Positions 51,779 through 60,330 of a DNA stretch of 64,000 bases are shown here, in pieces (position 1 is the first letter of the stretch; the number at the start of each line of letters is the position of its first letter). The DNA is from Stenotrophomonas rhizophila. GTDB taxonomy: Bacteria; Pseudomonadota; Gammaproteobacteria; Xanthomonadales; Xanthomonadaceae. The position numbers were made by a program, and so were the translations under genes. Location: positions 1-64,000 of the forward strand of contig NZ_JACWUO010000018.1 of the NCBI RefSeq assembly GCF_020857975.1. The letters run 5' to 3'. The notes under the pieces are model-generated. The model was not told the DNA's origin and did not search any database. It saw nothing but the letters and a program-made list of their open reading frames with translations.

Positions 51779-53017
51779 TCACCACCAGGTTTCGATCTGC
51801 AGCCCGACGTTGGCACCATGCAGCGCCGGGCCGAAGGCGCCGGTGCCGGACAACGCCGAGCCGGCGGCCATGCCGTTGGCGGCACGCTGTGCGGCCTGGT
51901 TCCAGCGGGCGTAGGTGTAGTAAAGGCGCAGCTCCGGGCGCGACCAGAACGCCGGCCCGCGCGGCGACCAGGTGGGCGCCACGGTGAGCTTGCTGAGGCT
52001 GTGCATTCCCCCCGGCGCCCAGACCCGGTCGTGGCCCAGTTCGACCACCAGCTTGATCTGCTCGGTGATCGCATAGGCCGGCCGGGCGCCCAGCGACATC
52101 CAGTGCTGGCCCTTGCCGTCACGGCGGATATCGCGCTGGTACACCGCTTCGACCTGCCCGCCAAAACGCGGGCCGGCCTGCCAGTCGAAGAACTCCACCA
52201 GGCGGTAGCGCCTGGCGCTGGCGTCCAGCCCGACATCGCCGGTATAGCCCAGGCCGGTGCCCGGCCCCTGGCCGTACTGCAGCGCCAGTGTGTTCTTGCC
52301 ACCGAGGAAATCCTGCTGCACGTGCTGCACGCTGAGCGACCAGCCGGCGTGCGCGTCGCGGCGGCCGGGGCGGTCGATATGACTCACGCCCAGCTCCAGC
52401 CCACCACCGGGATTGGTGGCAAAGCCGGCCACGTGCAGATCGTGCCGGGTGGTGTAGGCGGTCTGGTACAGGTTGTCCTTGCGCGACAAGGTGTAGCTGT
52501 AGGTCCGCCCGCCGATGGCCACGTCCTCGATGCCGGCACCGGTCCCGCTCTGGTTCCAGTAGTAGAAATCGGCGATATGGATGTCGTTGCGCTTGTAGTA
52601 GCGCCGGCCGGCCCACAGCGATCCACCGTTGAGCGCAGGCAGGTTGGACCATTGCGCGTACAGCTGCGGCAGCCGCACCGCACCGTCGTCGCCGCGCAGC
52701 GTGAGGTCGCGGCCGTATGCGTTGAACAACGAAACCATGCCGGCCACGCGCAGCACCGAGCCGTCGTCCAGGGTCAGCAGCGGCTGGCGCAGTTCCAGTT
52801 CGGCGTACTGCTCGCATTCGTTGCCCAGCCGGTATTTGGTTTCCGCGCCGGGCAGCTTGAAGCAGGCCTGGTCGCCACCGCCGGCGGTCGTTCCCACGCC
52901 GCTGCGCAGATAGCCGGCAAACTCCAGCGCCTGGGCAGGCGATGCCAGGCCTGCCGCGCCGGCCAGCAGGCCCAGGGTAATGGCTGCGGTCCGCAGCGGC
53001 ATGTGTGCAACCTTCAT
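51779..53017 (-). CDS. LamB-type maltoporin (carbohydrate porin)
   Basis: 412 residues. Signal peptide (cleavage near AQA, about 30). EFAGYLRSGVGTTAGGG and YRLGNECEQYAELEL are the LamB opening; WAGRRYYKRNDIHIADFYYWN is the conserved greasy-slide region, and it ends in an aromatic TWW. Provides outer-membrane entry for disaccharides, most likely trehalose given its place between treC and the PTS fusion. AGGAGG precedes the ATG at 53017. Confidence 0.93.
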   Translation of the reverse strand: MKVAHMPLRTAAITLGLLAGAAGLASPAQALEFAGYLRSGVGTTAGGGDQACFKLPGAETKYRLGNECEQYAELELRQPLLTLDDGSVLRVAGMVSLFNAYGRDLTLRGDDGAVRLPQLYAQWSNLPALNGGSLWAGRRYYKRNDIHIADFYYWNQSGTGAGIEDVAIGGRTYSYTLSRKDNLYQTAYTTRHDLHVAGFATNPGGGLELGVSHIDRPGRRDAHAGWSLSVQHVQQDFLGGKNTLALQYGQGPGTGLGYTGDVGLDASARRYRLVEFFDWQAGPRFGGQVEAVYQRDIRRDGKGQHWMSLGARPAYAITEQIKLVVELGHDRVWAPGGMHSLSKLTVAPTWSPRGPAFWSRPELRLYYTYARWNQAAQRAANGMAAGSALSGTGAFGPALHGANVGLQIETWW

Positions 53018-53130
53018 GCGTTGTCCTCCTTGCCGATCAGGCACGCCGCTCCGATGGCACGGCCGGCGATCGATGGGACCGGGGAAGGCAGCACCTGCAG
53101 GCGATCCCGACCTGCAGGCGCAAGCGGTGG

Positions 53131-54783
53131 TCACCCCGCCTCGGCCAGGTGCACCACGAAGGATTCGTAAGGGCGCAGCAGCAGCTGCCGGCCCGGCACC
53201 GCACAGTCGGGGTAGTTGCCGATCACCACGCGCTGCACGCTGCAACCGGCCAGCACCGATTCGGGCAGCTCGACCAGGCACGTGGCGGTGTAGAAGTTGT
53301 TCACCACCAGCAGCCGTTCGCCGCGGCCCTCGCGCAGATAGGCCCAGACCTGGGGGTGGTCGCACAGCAGCAGCCGATAGACACCATCGACCATCAGCGG
53401 TTCGCTGCGGCGCAGCGCGATCAGTTGGCGGTAGTGGTGCAGTACCGAGGCCGGGTCGTCGCGCTGGCATTCGACATTGATGTGGGTGGCATTGGCCGCC
53501 ACGCCGATCCAGGGCTCGGCGCTGCTGAAGCCGGCGAAGGGCTGCGCGCTCCACTGCATGGGCGTGCGCCCGTTGTCGCGCGAGCGTTGCCGGATGGTGG
53601 CCATGCTCGACGCAACCGGTTCCCTGGCCAGGTGCTTGAGCCGGTAGATGTTCAGGGTCTCCACATCGCGGTACTGCTCGATGTGCTCGAAACCGGGGTT
53701 GGTCATGCCCAGTTCTTCGCCCTGGTAGATGAACGGGGTTCCGTGCAGGAAGTGCAGCGCAGTGGCCAGCATCTTGGCCGACACCACGTGGTAGGGGCCG
53801 TCGTCGCCAAAGCGCGATACCACCCGCGGCTGGTCATGGTTGCACCAGAACAACGCATTCCAGCCGCCGCCGTGCTGCATGCCGGTCTGCCAGTCCGACA
53901 GCACGCGCTTGAGCTGGAGAAAATCGAACGCGGCCAGCTCCCATTTCTGCAGGTTCGGGTAGTCCACCTTCAGGTGGTGGAAGTTGAAGGTCATCGACAG
54001 CTCGTTCGCCTGCGGGTGCGAGTAACGCACGCAGTGCGCCAGGCTGGTGGAGGACATCTCGCCGACGGTGAGCAGGTCGTGCCCGGCGAAAACCTCGCGG
54101 TGCATTTCCTGCAGGTAGCGGTGCACGTTGGGGCCATCGGAATAGAAATGCCGGCCGTCGCTGGCGTCTTCGGGAAAACCGGCCGGCTTGGAGATCAGGT
54201 TGATCACGTCCAGGCGGAAACCACCCACGCCCTTGTCGCGCCAGAAGCGCATCATCGCGAAGACTTCGGCACGCACCTGCGGGTTGTCCCAGTTCAGATC
54301 GGCCTGGCTGCGGTCGAACAGGTGCAGGTAGTACTGGCCGGTGTGCGGCTCGTATTCCCAGGCCGAACCGCCGAACTTGGATTGCCAGTTGTTGGGCAGG
54401 TCGCGCCAGAGGTAGAAATCGCGGTAGGGGTTGTCGCGGCTGCTGCGTGCCTGCTGGAACCAGGCGTGATCGGTGGAGGTGTGGTTGACCACGATGTCCA
54501 GCATCACCCGGATGCCGCGCCTGCCCGCCTCGGCGATCAGCAGCTCGCAGTCGGCCATGCTGCCGTAGCTGGGGTCGATGGCGTAGTAGTCGCTGATGTC
54601 ATAGCCGTTGTCCCGCTGCGGCGACTGCAGGAACGGGGTGATCCACAGGTAATCCACGCCCAGCCACTGCAGGTAGTCCAGCTTGGCCACCACCCCGAGC
54701 AGGTCGCCGGTGGCCGTGCCGGCGTGGCTGTAGAAACTCTTCGGGTAGATCTGGTAGACCACCGATTGCTGCCAGCTGCGCAT
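53131..54783 (-). CDS. treC: Alpha,alpha-phosphotrehalase (GH13)
   Basis: 550 residues from the ATG 54783 (AAGGAC 8 bp upstream). It hydrolyses trehalose 6-phosphate to glucose and glucose 6-phosphate. GH13 motifs: DIVVNHTS, GFRLDVINLI (nucleophile Asp), TVGEMSST (acid Glu), FWCNHDQPR. Length and motifs match TreC rather than an oligo-1,6-glucosidase, as does its position after treB. A 4-TBDT-like transporter is absent; entry is via LamB and TreB. Confidence 0.94.
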   Translation of the reverse strand: MRSWQQSVVYQIYPKSFYSHAGTATGDLLGVVAKLDYLQWLGVDYLWITPFLQSPQRDNGYDISDYYAIDPSYGSMADCELLIAEAGRRGIRVMLDIVVNHTSTDHAWFQQARSSRDNPYRDFYLWRDLPNNWQSKFGGSAWEYEPHTGQYYLHLFDRSQADLNWDNPQVRAEVFAMMRFWRDKGVGGFRLDVINLISKPAGFPEDASDGRHFYSDGPNVHRYLQEMHREVFAGHDLLTVGEMSSTSLAHCVRYSHPQANELSMTFNFHHLKVDYPNLQKWELAAFDFLQLKRVLSDWQTGMQHGGGWNALFWCNHDQPRVVSRFGDDGPYHVVSAKMLATALHFLHGTPFIYQGEELGMTNPGFEHIEQYRDVETLNIYRLKHLAREPVASSMATIRQRSRDNGRTPMQWSAQPFAGFSSAEPWIGVAANATHINVECQRDDPASVLHHYRQLIALRRSEPLMVDGVYRLLLCDHPQVWAYLREGRGERLLVVNNFYTATCLVELPESVLAGCSVQRVVIGNYPDCAVPGRQLLLRPYESFVVHLAEAG

Positions 54784-54867
54784 GGCATGCCGTCCTTGCG
54801 AAGGGAGTGACCGTGCCGGCGCATCGGCCACGCCGCACGACGGCAACTGCTGTTGGGCTCCCATGGC

Positions 54868-56310
54868 TCAGGCCACCCTGTAGCCGGGCCGGACGATCTT
54901 CAGGGTGAGCAGGCAGGTCAGCAGGAACGGCACCGCCATCGCGATGGCCATGCCGACCACGAAGATGGGGATGTACTGCGGCATGATCGAGATGAACGCC
55001 GGCAACCCGCCGACGCCAATGGCCGAGGCCTGCACCTTGTGCCAGGACAGGAACATGCCGCCCAGCGACGAGCCGACCAGCGCGGCATAGAACGGGTACT
55101 TGTAGCGCAGGTTGATGCCGAACATCGCCGGCTCGGTGATGCCGAAGTACGCCGACACCGCCGAGGTGGAGGCCATGCTTTTGTCGCGCGCGGTCCGGGT
55201 CATGTAGAACACTGCCAGCGTGGCGCTGCCCTGGGCCAGGTTGGACATCACGATCATCGGCCAGATGAAGGTGCCGCCCTGGCTGGAAATCAGCTGCAGG
55301 TCCACGCCGAGGAACATGTGGTGCATGCCGGTGATCACCAGCGGCGCGTACAGCAGCCCGAACACCGCCCCGCCCAGCAGCGGGGCGACATCGAACAGCG
55401 CCACGATGCCATCGGCGATCAGGATGCCCAGGTAGCGGGTGACCGGGCCGATCAGCGTGAGCGCCAGCACCCCGGTCACCACGATGGTGGTGATGGGGAT
55501 CACCAGCAGCTGGATGGCGTTGGGCACCCGCGCACGCAGCCACTTCTCGATGACGCTCATGACATAGGCGGCCAGCAGGATCGGCAGGATCTGGCCCTGG
55601 TAGCCGACCTTCTCCACATTGAACCAGCCGAGGATGTCGAAGTACGGCAGGCTCTGCCCTTCCAGGCCGGCCACCGCTTTGCCGTAGTTCCAGGCGTTGA
55701 GCAGGTCCGGATGGACCAGCATCAGGCCCAGCACGATGCCCAGGATTTCACTGCCGCCAAAGCGCTTCGCCGCCGACCAGCCGACCAGCGCCGGCAGGAA
55801 CACGAAGGACGTATTGGCCATCAGGTTGATCAGGCTCCACAGCCCTTCCAGCGCCGGATAGGCGTCGAGCAGGGTCATGTCGTCGATGAACAGCCCCTTG
55901 GCACCGATCAGGTTGTTCACCCCCATCAACAGCCCGGCGATGATCAGCGCCGGCAGGATCGGCATGAACACATCCGACAGCACCCGCACCAGCCGCTGCA
56001 TGCCACGGGTACGCGCGGTGCTGTGCTGCTTGAGGTCGGCGATGGTCAGCGCCGCCAGGCCGCCCTGCTCACGCAGTGCGGCATAGACCTTCTCCACTTC
56101 GCCCGGGCCGATGACTACCTGGAACAAGCCGCCGGTGAAGAACGAGCCCTTCACCAGTTCAATGCGGTTCAACGCCGCGCTGTCCACCCGCTTGGGGTCC
56201 TTGAGCAGCAGGCGCAGGCGCGTGACGCAATGCGCGGCCTGTTCCAGGTTGTCGCGCCCACCGAGACTGCGCAGCAGTTCACCGGCGATGGCGGAATAGT
56301 CGTGGCTCAT
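54868..56310 (-). CDS. treB: PTS trehalose EIIBC
   Basis: 480 residues. EIIB domain about 1-85 with phosphoacceptor Cys28 in AAHCVTRLRL; EIIC about 105-475 with ten hydrophobic helices, including GITEPAMFGINLRYK. It lacks an EIIA domain, which the downstream EIIA-HPr-EI fusion supplies. GGAGG is 7 bp before the ATG. First gene of the leftward treB-treC-porin-fusion-EIIB operon. Confidence 0.95.
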   Translation of the reverse strand: MSHDYSAIAGELLRSLGGRDNLEQAAHCVTRLRLLLKDPKRVDSAALNRIELVKGSFFTGGLFQVVIGPGEVEKVYAALREQGGLAALTIADLKQHSTARTRGMQRLVRVLSDVFMPILPALIIAGLLMGVNNLIGAKGLFIDDMTLLDAYPALEGLWSLINLMANTSFVFLPALVGWSAAKRFGGSEILGIVLGLMLVHPDLLNAWNYGKAVAGLEGQSLPYFDILGWFNVEKVGYQGQILPILLAAYVMSVIEKWLRARVPNAIQLLVIPITTIVVTGVLALTLIGPVTRYLGILIADGIVALFDVAPLLGGAVFGLLYAPLVITGMHHMFLGVDLQLISSQGGTFIWPMIVMSNLAQGSATLAVFYMTRTARDKSMASTSAVSAYFGITEPAMFGINLRYKYPFYAALVGSSLGGMFLSWHKVQASAIGVGGLPAFISIMPQYIPIFVVGMAIAMAVPFLLTCLLTLKIVRPGYRVA

Positions 56311-56489
56311 GTGATGGCCTCCTTGACGATGCCGTCTCCGTCGCGCGCGCCGATAGCAAATACCCCGTGTGCGGGATGCAGATCCACGGCAGCGGCAGAT
56401 GAATGGTTGACGCGGTCTTGTTCTGCCGGGAACCGGTTGTGCCGGATATTCCGGGACGAACAAAACGCTGCGTTCCTCACTACGACCGG

Positions 56490-56519
56490 AGTCTAGGCAC
56501 GTTGTTTTTTGCGTGACAA
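56490..56519 (-). promoter_or_regulatory. treB promoter
   Basis: On the minus strand TTGTCA (56514-56519) and TAGACT (56490-56495) are 18 bp apart, giving a start near 56483 and a leader of about 170 nt. GTGAC-N7-GTCAC (56513-56529) overlaps the -35, so a repressor could block it there. Confidence 0.55.
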
Positions 56520-56603
56520 CCAAGGTCACGCCGTGCAACTTCGCAATGGGTGCGCGCTGCGTGCGGCACTGCACGATGCTGTTTCAGCCATCCCAAAGCA
56601 GCG

Positions 56604-56619
56604 ACAAAAGCGCTTGTTT
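56604..56619. promoter_or_regulatory. LacI-type operator-like palindrome
   Basis: ACAAAAGCGCTTGTTT is an imperfect palindrome centred on AGCGCT, the usual look of LacI-family (TreR-like) sites. It is about 85 bp upstream of the treB -35. No LacI-family gene is in the window. Confidence 0.4.
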
Positions 56620-57033
56620 CAAGCCTTTTATCTACGATTGCGCCGGCACCCAGAAAATACGAAACGAATATTCGGCGTCGCACCCTGCCCACTTTGTAAT
56701 TTGCGCCGGCGAATATTCAATTCGATTCGATCTGGAGATTGAATCAACAACACGGTTCGATTTCACAAGTGCCGCCCCTCGAGGCGAGCACAGGCGCGTC
56801 GGGCGTGACGGAATCAACGCGTTTGGCGAAAGACACACCGCAGAACGGGCGTCGGCAACCGTGGTTGTGCATCAGGACGATTTCATCGCCTGTGCGGTCG
56901 CGCGCGGCGGAAACCTCCATCGCATCGTCCTGAGCGGGCCATCTGTGATGTGACCCTACGGCGACCGTCCGGCAATCAGGTTGGGTACTCCCCGCCGGGA
57001 CGGCCCGACCCAGCGCATGCGCCTGCCGGAAAC

Positions 57034-57058
57034 AAAAAAGCCGACCCAAGGGCCGGCT
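57034..57058 (-). terminator. Intrinsic terminator of tRNA-Val
   Basis: On the minus strand AGCCGGCCC and GGGTCGGCT pair around TT (one mismatch), followed by six T. It lies 16 bp after the tRNA 3' end. Confidence 0.85.
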
Positions 57059-57074
57059 TCTTCATGTTGCAGCG

Positions 57075-57149
57075 TGGTGGGCGGTACAAGGTTCGAACTT
57101 GTGACCCTTGCCGTGTGAAGGCAATGCTCTACCGCTGAGCTAACCGCCC
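57075..57149 (-). tRNA. tRNA-Val (anticodon CAC)
   Basis: 75 nt including an encoded CCA. Acceptor GGGCGGT/ACCGCCC, D-arm GCTC-AGCGGTA-GAGC, anticodon arm TTGCC-TTCACAC-GGCAA with CAC at 34-36 (reads GUG), T-arm ACAAG-TTCGAAC-CTTGT. All stems pair fully. Confidence 0.96.
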
Positions 57150-57214
57150 GATGCTGCTGAGCCGCTCATTATAGGGCGGCAAATTTCCGCGTCAACGGGT
57201 CTGCGGAAATTTCT

Positions 57215-57568
57215 TCACATCGTGTGGGTCGGCTTGTCCGCGGTCAGGATGCCGGCCAGCAGGGTCTCGATCTTGTTGCGCACCGCCTCGCCCTCGGCGC
57301 CTTCGGCCAGCTGTACGCCGATGCCCGCCTGGCGGTTGCCCTGGGCCCCGGCCGGGGTCACCCAGACCACCTTGCCGGCCACCGGCAGGCGCTCGCTGGA
57401 GTCGGGCAGGGTCAGCAGCAGGAACACCTCATCGCCCAGGAAGTAACGCTTGGGCGTGGGTACGAAGATGCCGCCGTTCTTCACGAACGGCATGTACGCG
57501 CTGTACAGCGCGGACTTGTCCTTGACGGCCAGCGACAGGATGCCCTGGCGGGCGTTGGTGGCGCTCAT
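57215..57568 (-). CDS. pilZ: Type IV pilus PilZ protein
   Basis: 117 residues from the ATG 57568. Single PilZ domain: GDEVFLLLTLPDSSERLPVAGKVVWVTP and GIGVQL. The canonical RxxxR...DxSxxG c-di-GMP residues are not seen (the N-terminus reads LSLAVKDKSALYSAY), as in the original PilZ group that works in pilus assembly with FimX/PilB and does not bind c-di-GMP. ATGA overlap with holB. Confidence 0.92.
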   Translation of the reverse strand: MSATNARQGILSLAVKDKSALYSAYMPFVKNGGIFVPTPKRYFLGDEVFLLLTLPDSSERLPVAGKVVWVTPAGAQGNRQAGIGVQLAEGAEGEAVRNKIETLLAGILTADKPTHTM

Positions 57569-58524
57569 GCGTTGTTTCCCCTTGCGTGCCGCTCGTTGAC
57601 CCGGTTCCAAGCCAACAACAATTCCACCACCGCCAGGTCGGCGCGCACGGTGGTGCGCAGCAGATCGCGGGTACGGTTGGCGGCGTCGAACCAGGCTGCC
57701 AGCTTGTGCAATCGGTCCGGATCGGTCAAGCCACCGCCGCTGGCCTGGGCCAGCGCCAGGTCGGCGGCATGCCGCAGGCGCAGCGCGGCGTGTTCATCGC
57801 CGCACCAGCGCTGGGCCAGTTCCACCGCCCCGGCGCGCCCGGCCACCAGTGCCTCCAGGTCGCTGGCGACCTGCCGGCGCAATGCCAGCCCGTCGTCACG
57901 CAGCCAATTGTCGGCCAGCCCGGGATGGCCGCGCGCCGCGTCCAGGGCCTCGCGGGCGCTGGCCTCGCTGTGGCCCTGCGACTGCAGCCAGGCCAGGGCC
58001 TCCTCGCGCGGTGGCAATTTGAACTCCAGGCGCTGGCAGCGGCTGCGCACGGTGGCCGGCAGGCGCGCCGGGTCACTGCTGATCAGCCACAGGTAGCGGC
58101 CCGGCTGCGGCTCTTCCAGGGTCTTGAGCAGGGCGTTGCAGGCCGCACGGTTGATCGCGTCGGCCGGGTCGACCACCACCACCTGGGCGATGCCGTACTG
58201 CGGGGTCAGCGCCAGCTTCTGCGAGATCTCGCGGACCTGTTCGATCACGATCTCGGTGCGCAGCTTGTCGCCGGACTTGTTGGGGATGAACGAGATCAGC
58301 TGCAGGTCCGGATGGGTGCCGGCGGCGATCAGCTGGGCGCTGCGCCTGGCCGCGGCCGGCTCGCTGCGGCCCAGCACATGCGCGGCCAGGCGCAGGGCCA
58401 CCGCGCGCTTGCCCAGCCCGGCCGGGCCGCAGATCAGCAGGCCATGGCCGAGCCGGCCGGCATCGAGCGCGGCCACGGTCTGGTCGTAGGCGCGCTGCTG
58501 CCAGGGCGAAAAGGTCTCAGTCAT
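57565..58524 (-). CDS. holB: DNA polymerase III subunit delta'
   Basis: 319 residues. Clamp-loader subunit. Walker A-like GPAGLGKR at 33-40; LKTLEEPQPGRYLWLIS carries the SRC-preceding part, followed by RSRCQRLEF. The zinc-binding Cys quartet found in E. coli delta' is missing: residues 53-68 (RSEPAAARRSAQLIAA) contain no Cys. Gene order tmk-holB-pilZ is standard. Confidence 0.95.
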   Translation of the reverse strand: MTETFSPWQQRAYDQTVAALDAGRLGHGLLICGPAGLGKRAVALRLAAHVLGRSEPAAARRSAQLIAAGTHPDLQLISFIPNKSGDKLRTEIVIEQVREISQKLALTPQYGIAQVVVVDPADAINRAACNALLKTLEEPQPGRYLWLISSDPARLPATVRSRCQRLEFKLPPREEALAWLQSQGHSEASAREALDAARGHPGLADNWLRDDGLALRRQVASDLEALVAGRAGAVELAQRWCGDEHAALRLRHAADLALAQASGGGLTDPDRLHKLAAWFDAANRTRDLLRTTVRADLAVVELLLAWNRVNERHARGNNA

Positions 58525-59185
58525 GTTCGGGCTCCTGGGCCAGCCATGCGTCCACCGCGGCCACCACCGACCGCGCCACGCCGGGCTGGTCCTGGCTGGC
58601 GTCGATCAGGCGGAAACGCTGCGGGTCTTCGCCGGCGCGCTGGCGGAACACCGCGCGCACCCGCTGGAAAAAGTCGTCCTGCTCGCTCTCGATCCGGTCC
58701 GGCCACAGATCACGGCCGTTGGCGCGGGCGCGGCCGGTGGCCACATCCACGTCCAGCAGCAGGGTCAGGCCGGGCAGCAGGCCCACCGCGCGGCGCTCCA
58801 GGTCGGCGATCCAGGCCGGGTCCAGGCCGCGCCCACCGCCCTGGTAGGCGTAGCTGGAATCGGTGAAGCGGTCGCTGATCACGTAGGCGCCACGGCGCAG
58901 CGCCGGCTGGATCGTCTGGCGCACGTGCTGGGCACGCGCGGCGAACACCAGCAGCAGCTCGGCCTCGGCCGACAACGGCTCGTGGGCGATGTCGGCGTCG
59001 GGGGTGAGCACCAGCGCGCGGATCCGTTCGGCCAGCGGGGTACCGCCGGGTTCGCGGGTCAGCAACACCTCGTGGCCGCGTGCCTGCAAGGCATCGCGCA
59101 GGGCGTTGATGGCGGTGGTCTTGCCGGCACCCTCGCCGCCTTCCAGGCTGATCAGGCGCGGATGGCGCAGCAGCGATGCGGTCAT
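58517..59185 (-). CDS. tmk: Thymidylate kinase
   Basis: 222 residues. Phosphorylates dTMP. P-loop EGGEGAGKTTAI (about 16-27); DRFTDSSYAYQGGGRG is the dTMP-binding DR motif with LID region. REPGGTPLAE is typical. Overlaps mltG (ATGA) upstream and holB by 8 bp. Confidence 0.97.
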   Translation of the reverse strand: MTASLLRHPRLISLEGGEGAGKTTAINALRDALQARGHEVLLTREPGGTPLAERIRALVLTPDADIAHEPLSAEAELLLVFAARAQHVRQTIQPALRRGAYVISDRFTDSSYAYQGGGRGLDPAWIADLERRAVGLLPGLTLLLDVDVATGRARANGRDLWPDRIESEQDDFFQRVRAVFRQRAGEDPQRFRLIDASQDQPGVARSVVAAVDAWLAQEPEHD

Positions 59186-60240
59186 TGCCGCGCCGCCTGG
59201 CCGCGCTGCTGGCGCAGCTGCTGCAGGTAGCGGGCTACGGCGGCGTTGTGGTCGGTGTAATTGGCCGAGAACACGTGCGCGCCGCTGCCGTCGCCGACGG
59301 CCACGAAGTACAGCGCATCGCCGGCGGCCGGCTGCGCCGCCGCGTGCAGCGCGTCGCGGCCGGGCATGGCGATCGGGGTCGGGGTCAGGCCGGCGCGGGT
59401 ATAGGTGTTGTACGGCGTGTCGGTGGTCAGGTCGCGCTTGCGGATGTTGCCGTCGTAGCTGCTGCCGATGCCGTAGATCACGGTCGGGTCGGTCTGCAGG
59501 CGCATGCCGATCTTCAGGCGGCGCGCGAACACGCCGGCGATCTGCGGGCGCTCGCTGGGCAGCGCGGTTTCCTTTTCGATGATCGAGGCCAGGGTCAGCA
59601 GTTCGTAGGGCGAATTGAGCGGCAGGTCGGCCGCGCGGCTGTCCCAGGCCAGGGCCAGTTCCTTTTCCATCGCCGCGTGCGCGCGCTTGAGCACGTCCAG
59701 GTCGCTGTCGCCGCGCTGGTAGACGTAGGTTTCGGGCAGGAAGCGGCCTTCGGGATGTTGCCCGGGGAAACCCACGGCCTTCATCAGCGCCGCGTCGTCG
59801 AGCGCATCGGTGGTGTGCAGCAGCGGGTCGGCGCGCTTGAGCGCGGCACGCAACTGGCGGATGTTCCAGCCTTCGACGATGGTCAGGCGGTGTTGCAGCA
59901 CGCGGCCCTGGCGCATGCGGGTGAGCAGCTGGCGCGGGGTCAGGACCGGGTCCAGTGCGTACTCGCCCACCTTGAGCTTGCCGGCGGCATCAAGCTGGCG
60001 CGCCAGCAGCTGCCACTGGGTGTCGCTGCCTTCGTCCACGCCGGCTGCGCGCAGCTTGCCCAGCACCGTGGCCAGGCCGTCACCGGAGGCGATCACCACG
60101 CTGGGCTGGTCGGGGGTCAGCGGCGTGTCGGCAAAGCCGCGCTGGCTGTGCCAGAACCACGCACCGGCCGCGGCCAGCAGCGCCGCCGCCAGCAGCAGCA
60201 CCGCCAGCACGGCCAGACATCCCCGTTTCGCACCCGCCAT
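59182..60240 (-). CDS. mltG: Endolytic murein transglycosylase MltG
   Basis: 352 residues from the ATG 60240 (GAGGTGA upstream). One N-terminal helix (about 8-30), LysM-like region, and the YceG catalytic domain with Glu in LASIIEKETALPSE and PYNTYTRAGLTPTPI. Cuts nascent glycan strands and may set their length. Upstream of tmk, as in most gammaproteobacteria. Confidence 0.95.
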   Translation of the reverse strand: MAGAKRGCLAVLAVLLLAAALLAAAGAWFWHSQRGFADTPLTPDQPSVVIASGDGLATVLGKLRAAGVDEGSDTQWQLLARQLDAAGKLKVGEYALDPVLTPRQLLTRMRQGRVLQHRLTIVEGWNIRQLRAALKRADPLLHTTDALDDAALMKAVGFPGQHPEGRFLPETYVYQRGDSDLDVLKRAHAAMEKELALAWDSRAADLPLNSPYELLTLASIIEKETALPSERPQIAGVFARRLKIGMRLQTDPTVIYGIGSSYDGNIRKRDLTTDTPYNTYTRAGLTPTPIAMPGRDALHAAAQPAAGDALYFVAVGDGSGAHVFSANYTDHNAAVARYLQQLRQQRGQAARQ

Positions 60241-60330
60241 GGTCACCTCGAATGGATTTGATTTCACCGCCGCGCAGCATACCGCGCGGGTGCTGCACAC
60301 CGCCAAATCGCCGTAGCCGGCCGCGCCGGT

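Larger units (their letters stand above)
56311..57033. other. Non-coding, lower-GC gap upstream of treB
   Basis: About 720 bp with no convincing gene. 56500-56790 is clearly AT-richer than its neighbours and holds two GAATATTC palindromes (56662-56671 region and 56709-56717 region) and several ATTCGAT repeats. Open frames of 146 (plus) and 101 (minus) codons cross it but show no family, no ribosome-binding site and poor codon bias. It could be control DNA for treB, or a decayed gene. Confidence 0.7.

Noticed and set aside
56513..56529. CRP/Clp binding site
   Set aside because: GTGA and TCAC are 9 bp apart instead of 6, so it does not fit the CRP-type consensus; kept only as a possible operator for treB.
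56513..56953. 146-codon plus-strand frame upstream of treB
   Set aside because: No ribosome-binding site, no domain, starts inside the treB promoter region and has atypical codon use.
56744..57049. 101-codon minus-strand frame near tRNA-Val
   Set aside because: Overlaps the tRNA terminator, no ribosome-binding site, no family.
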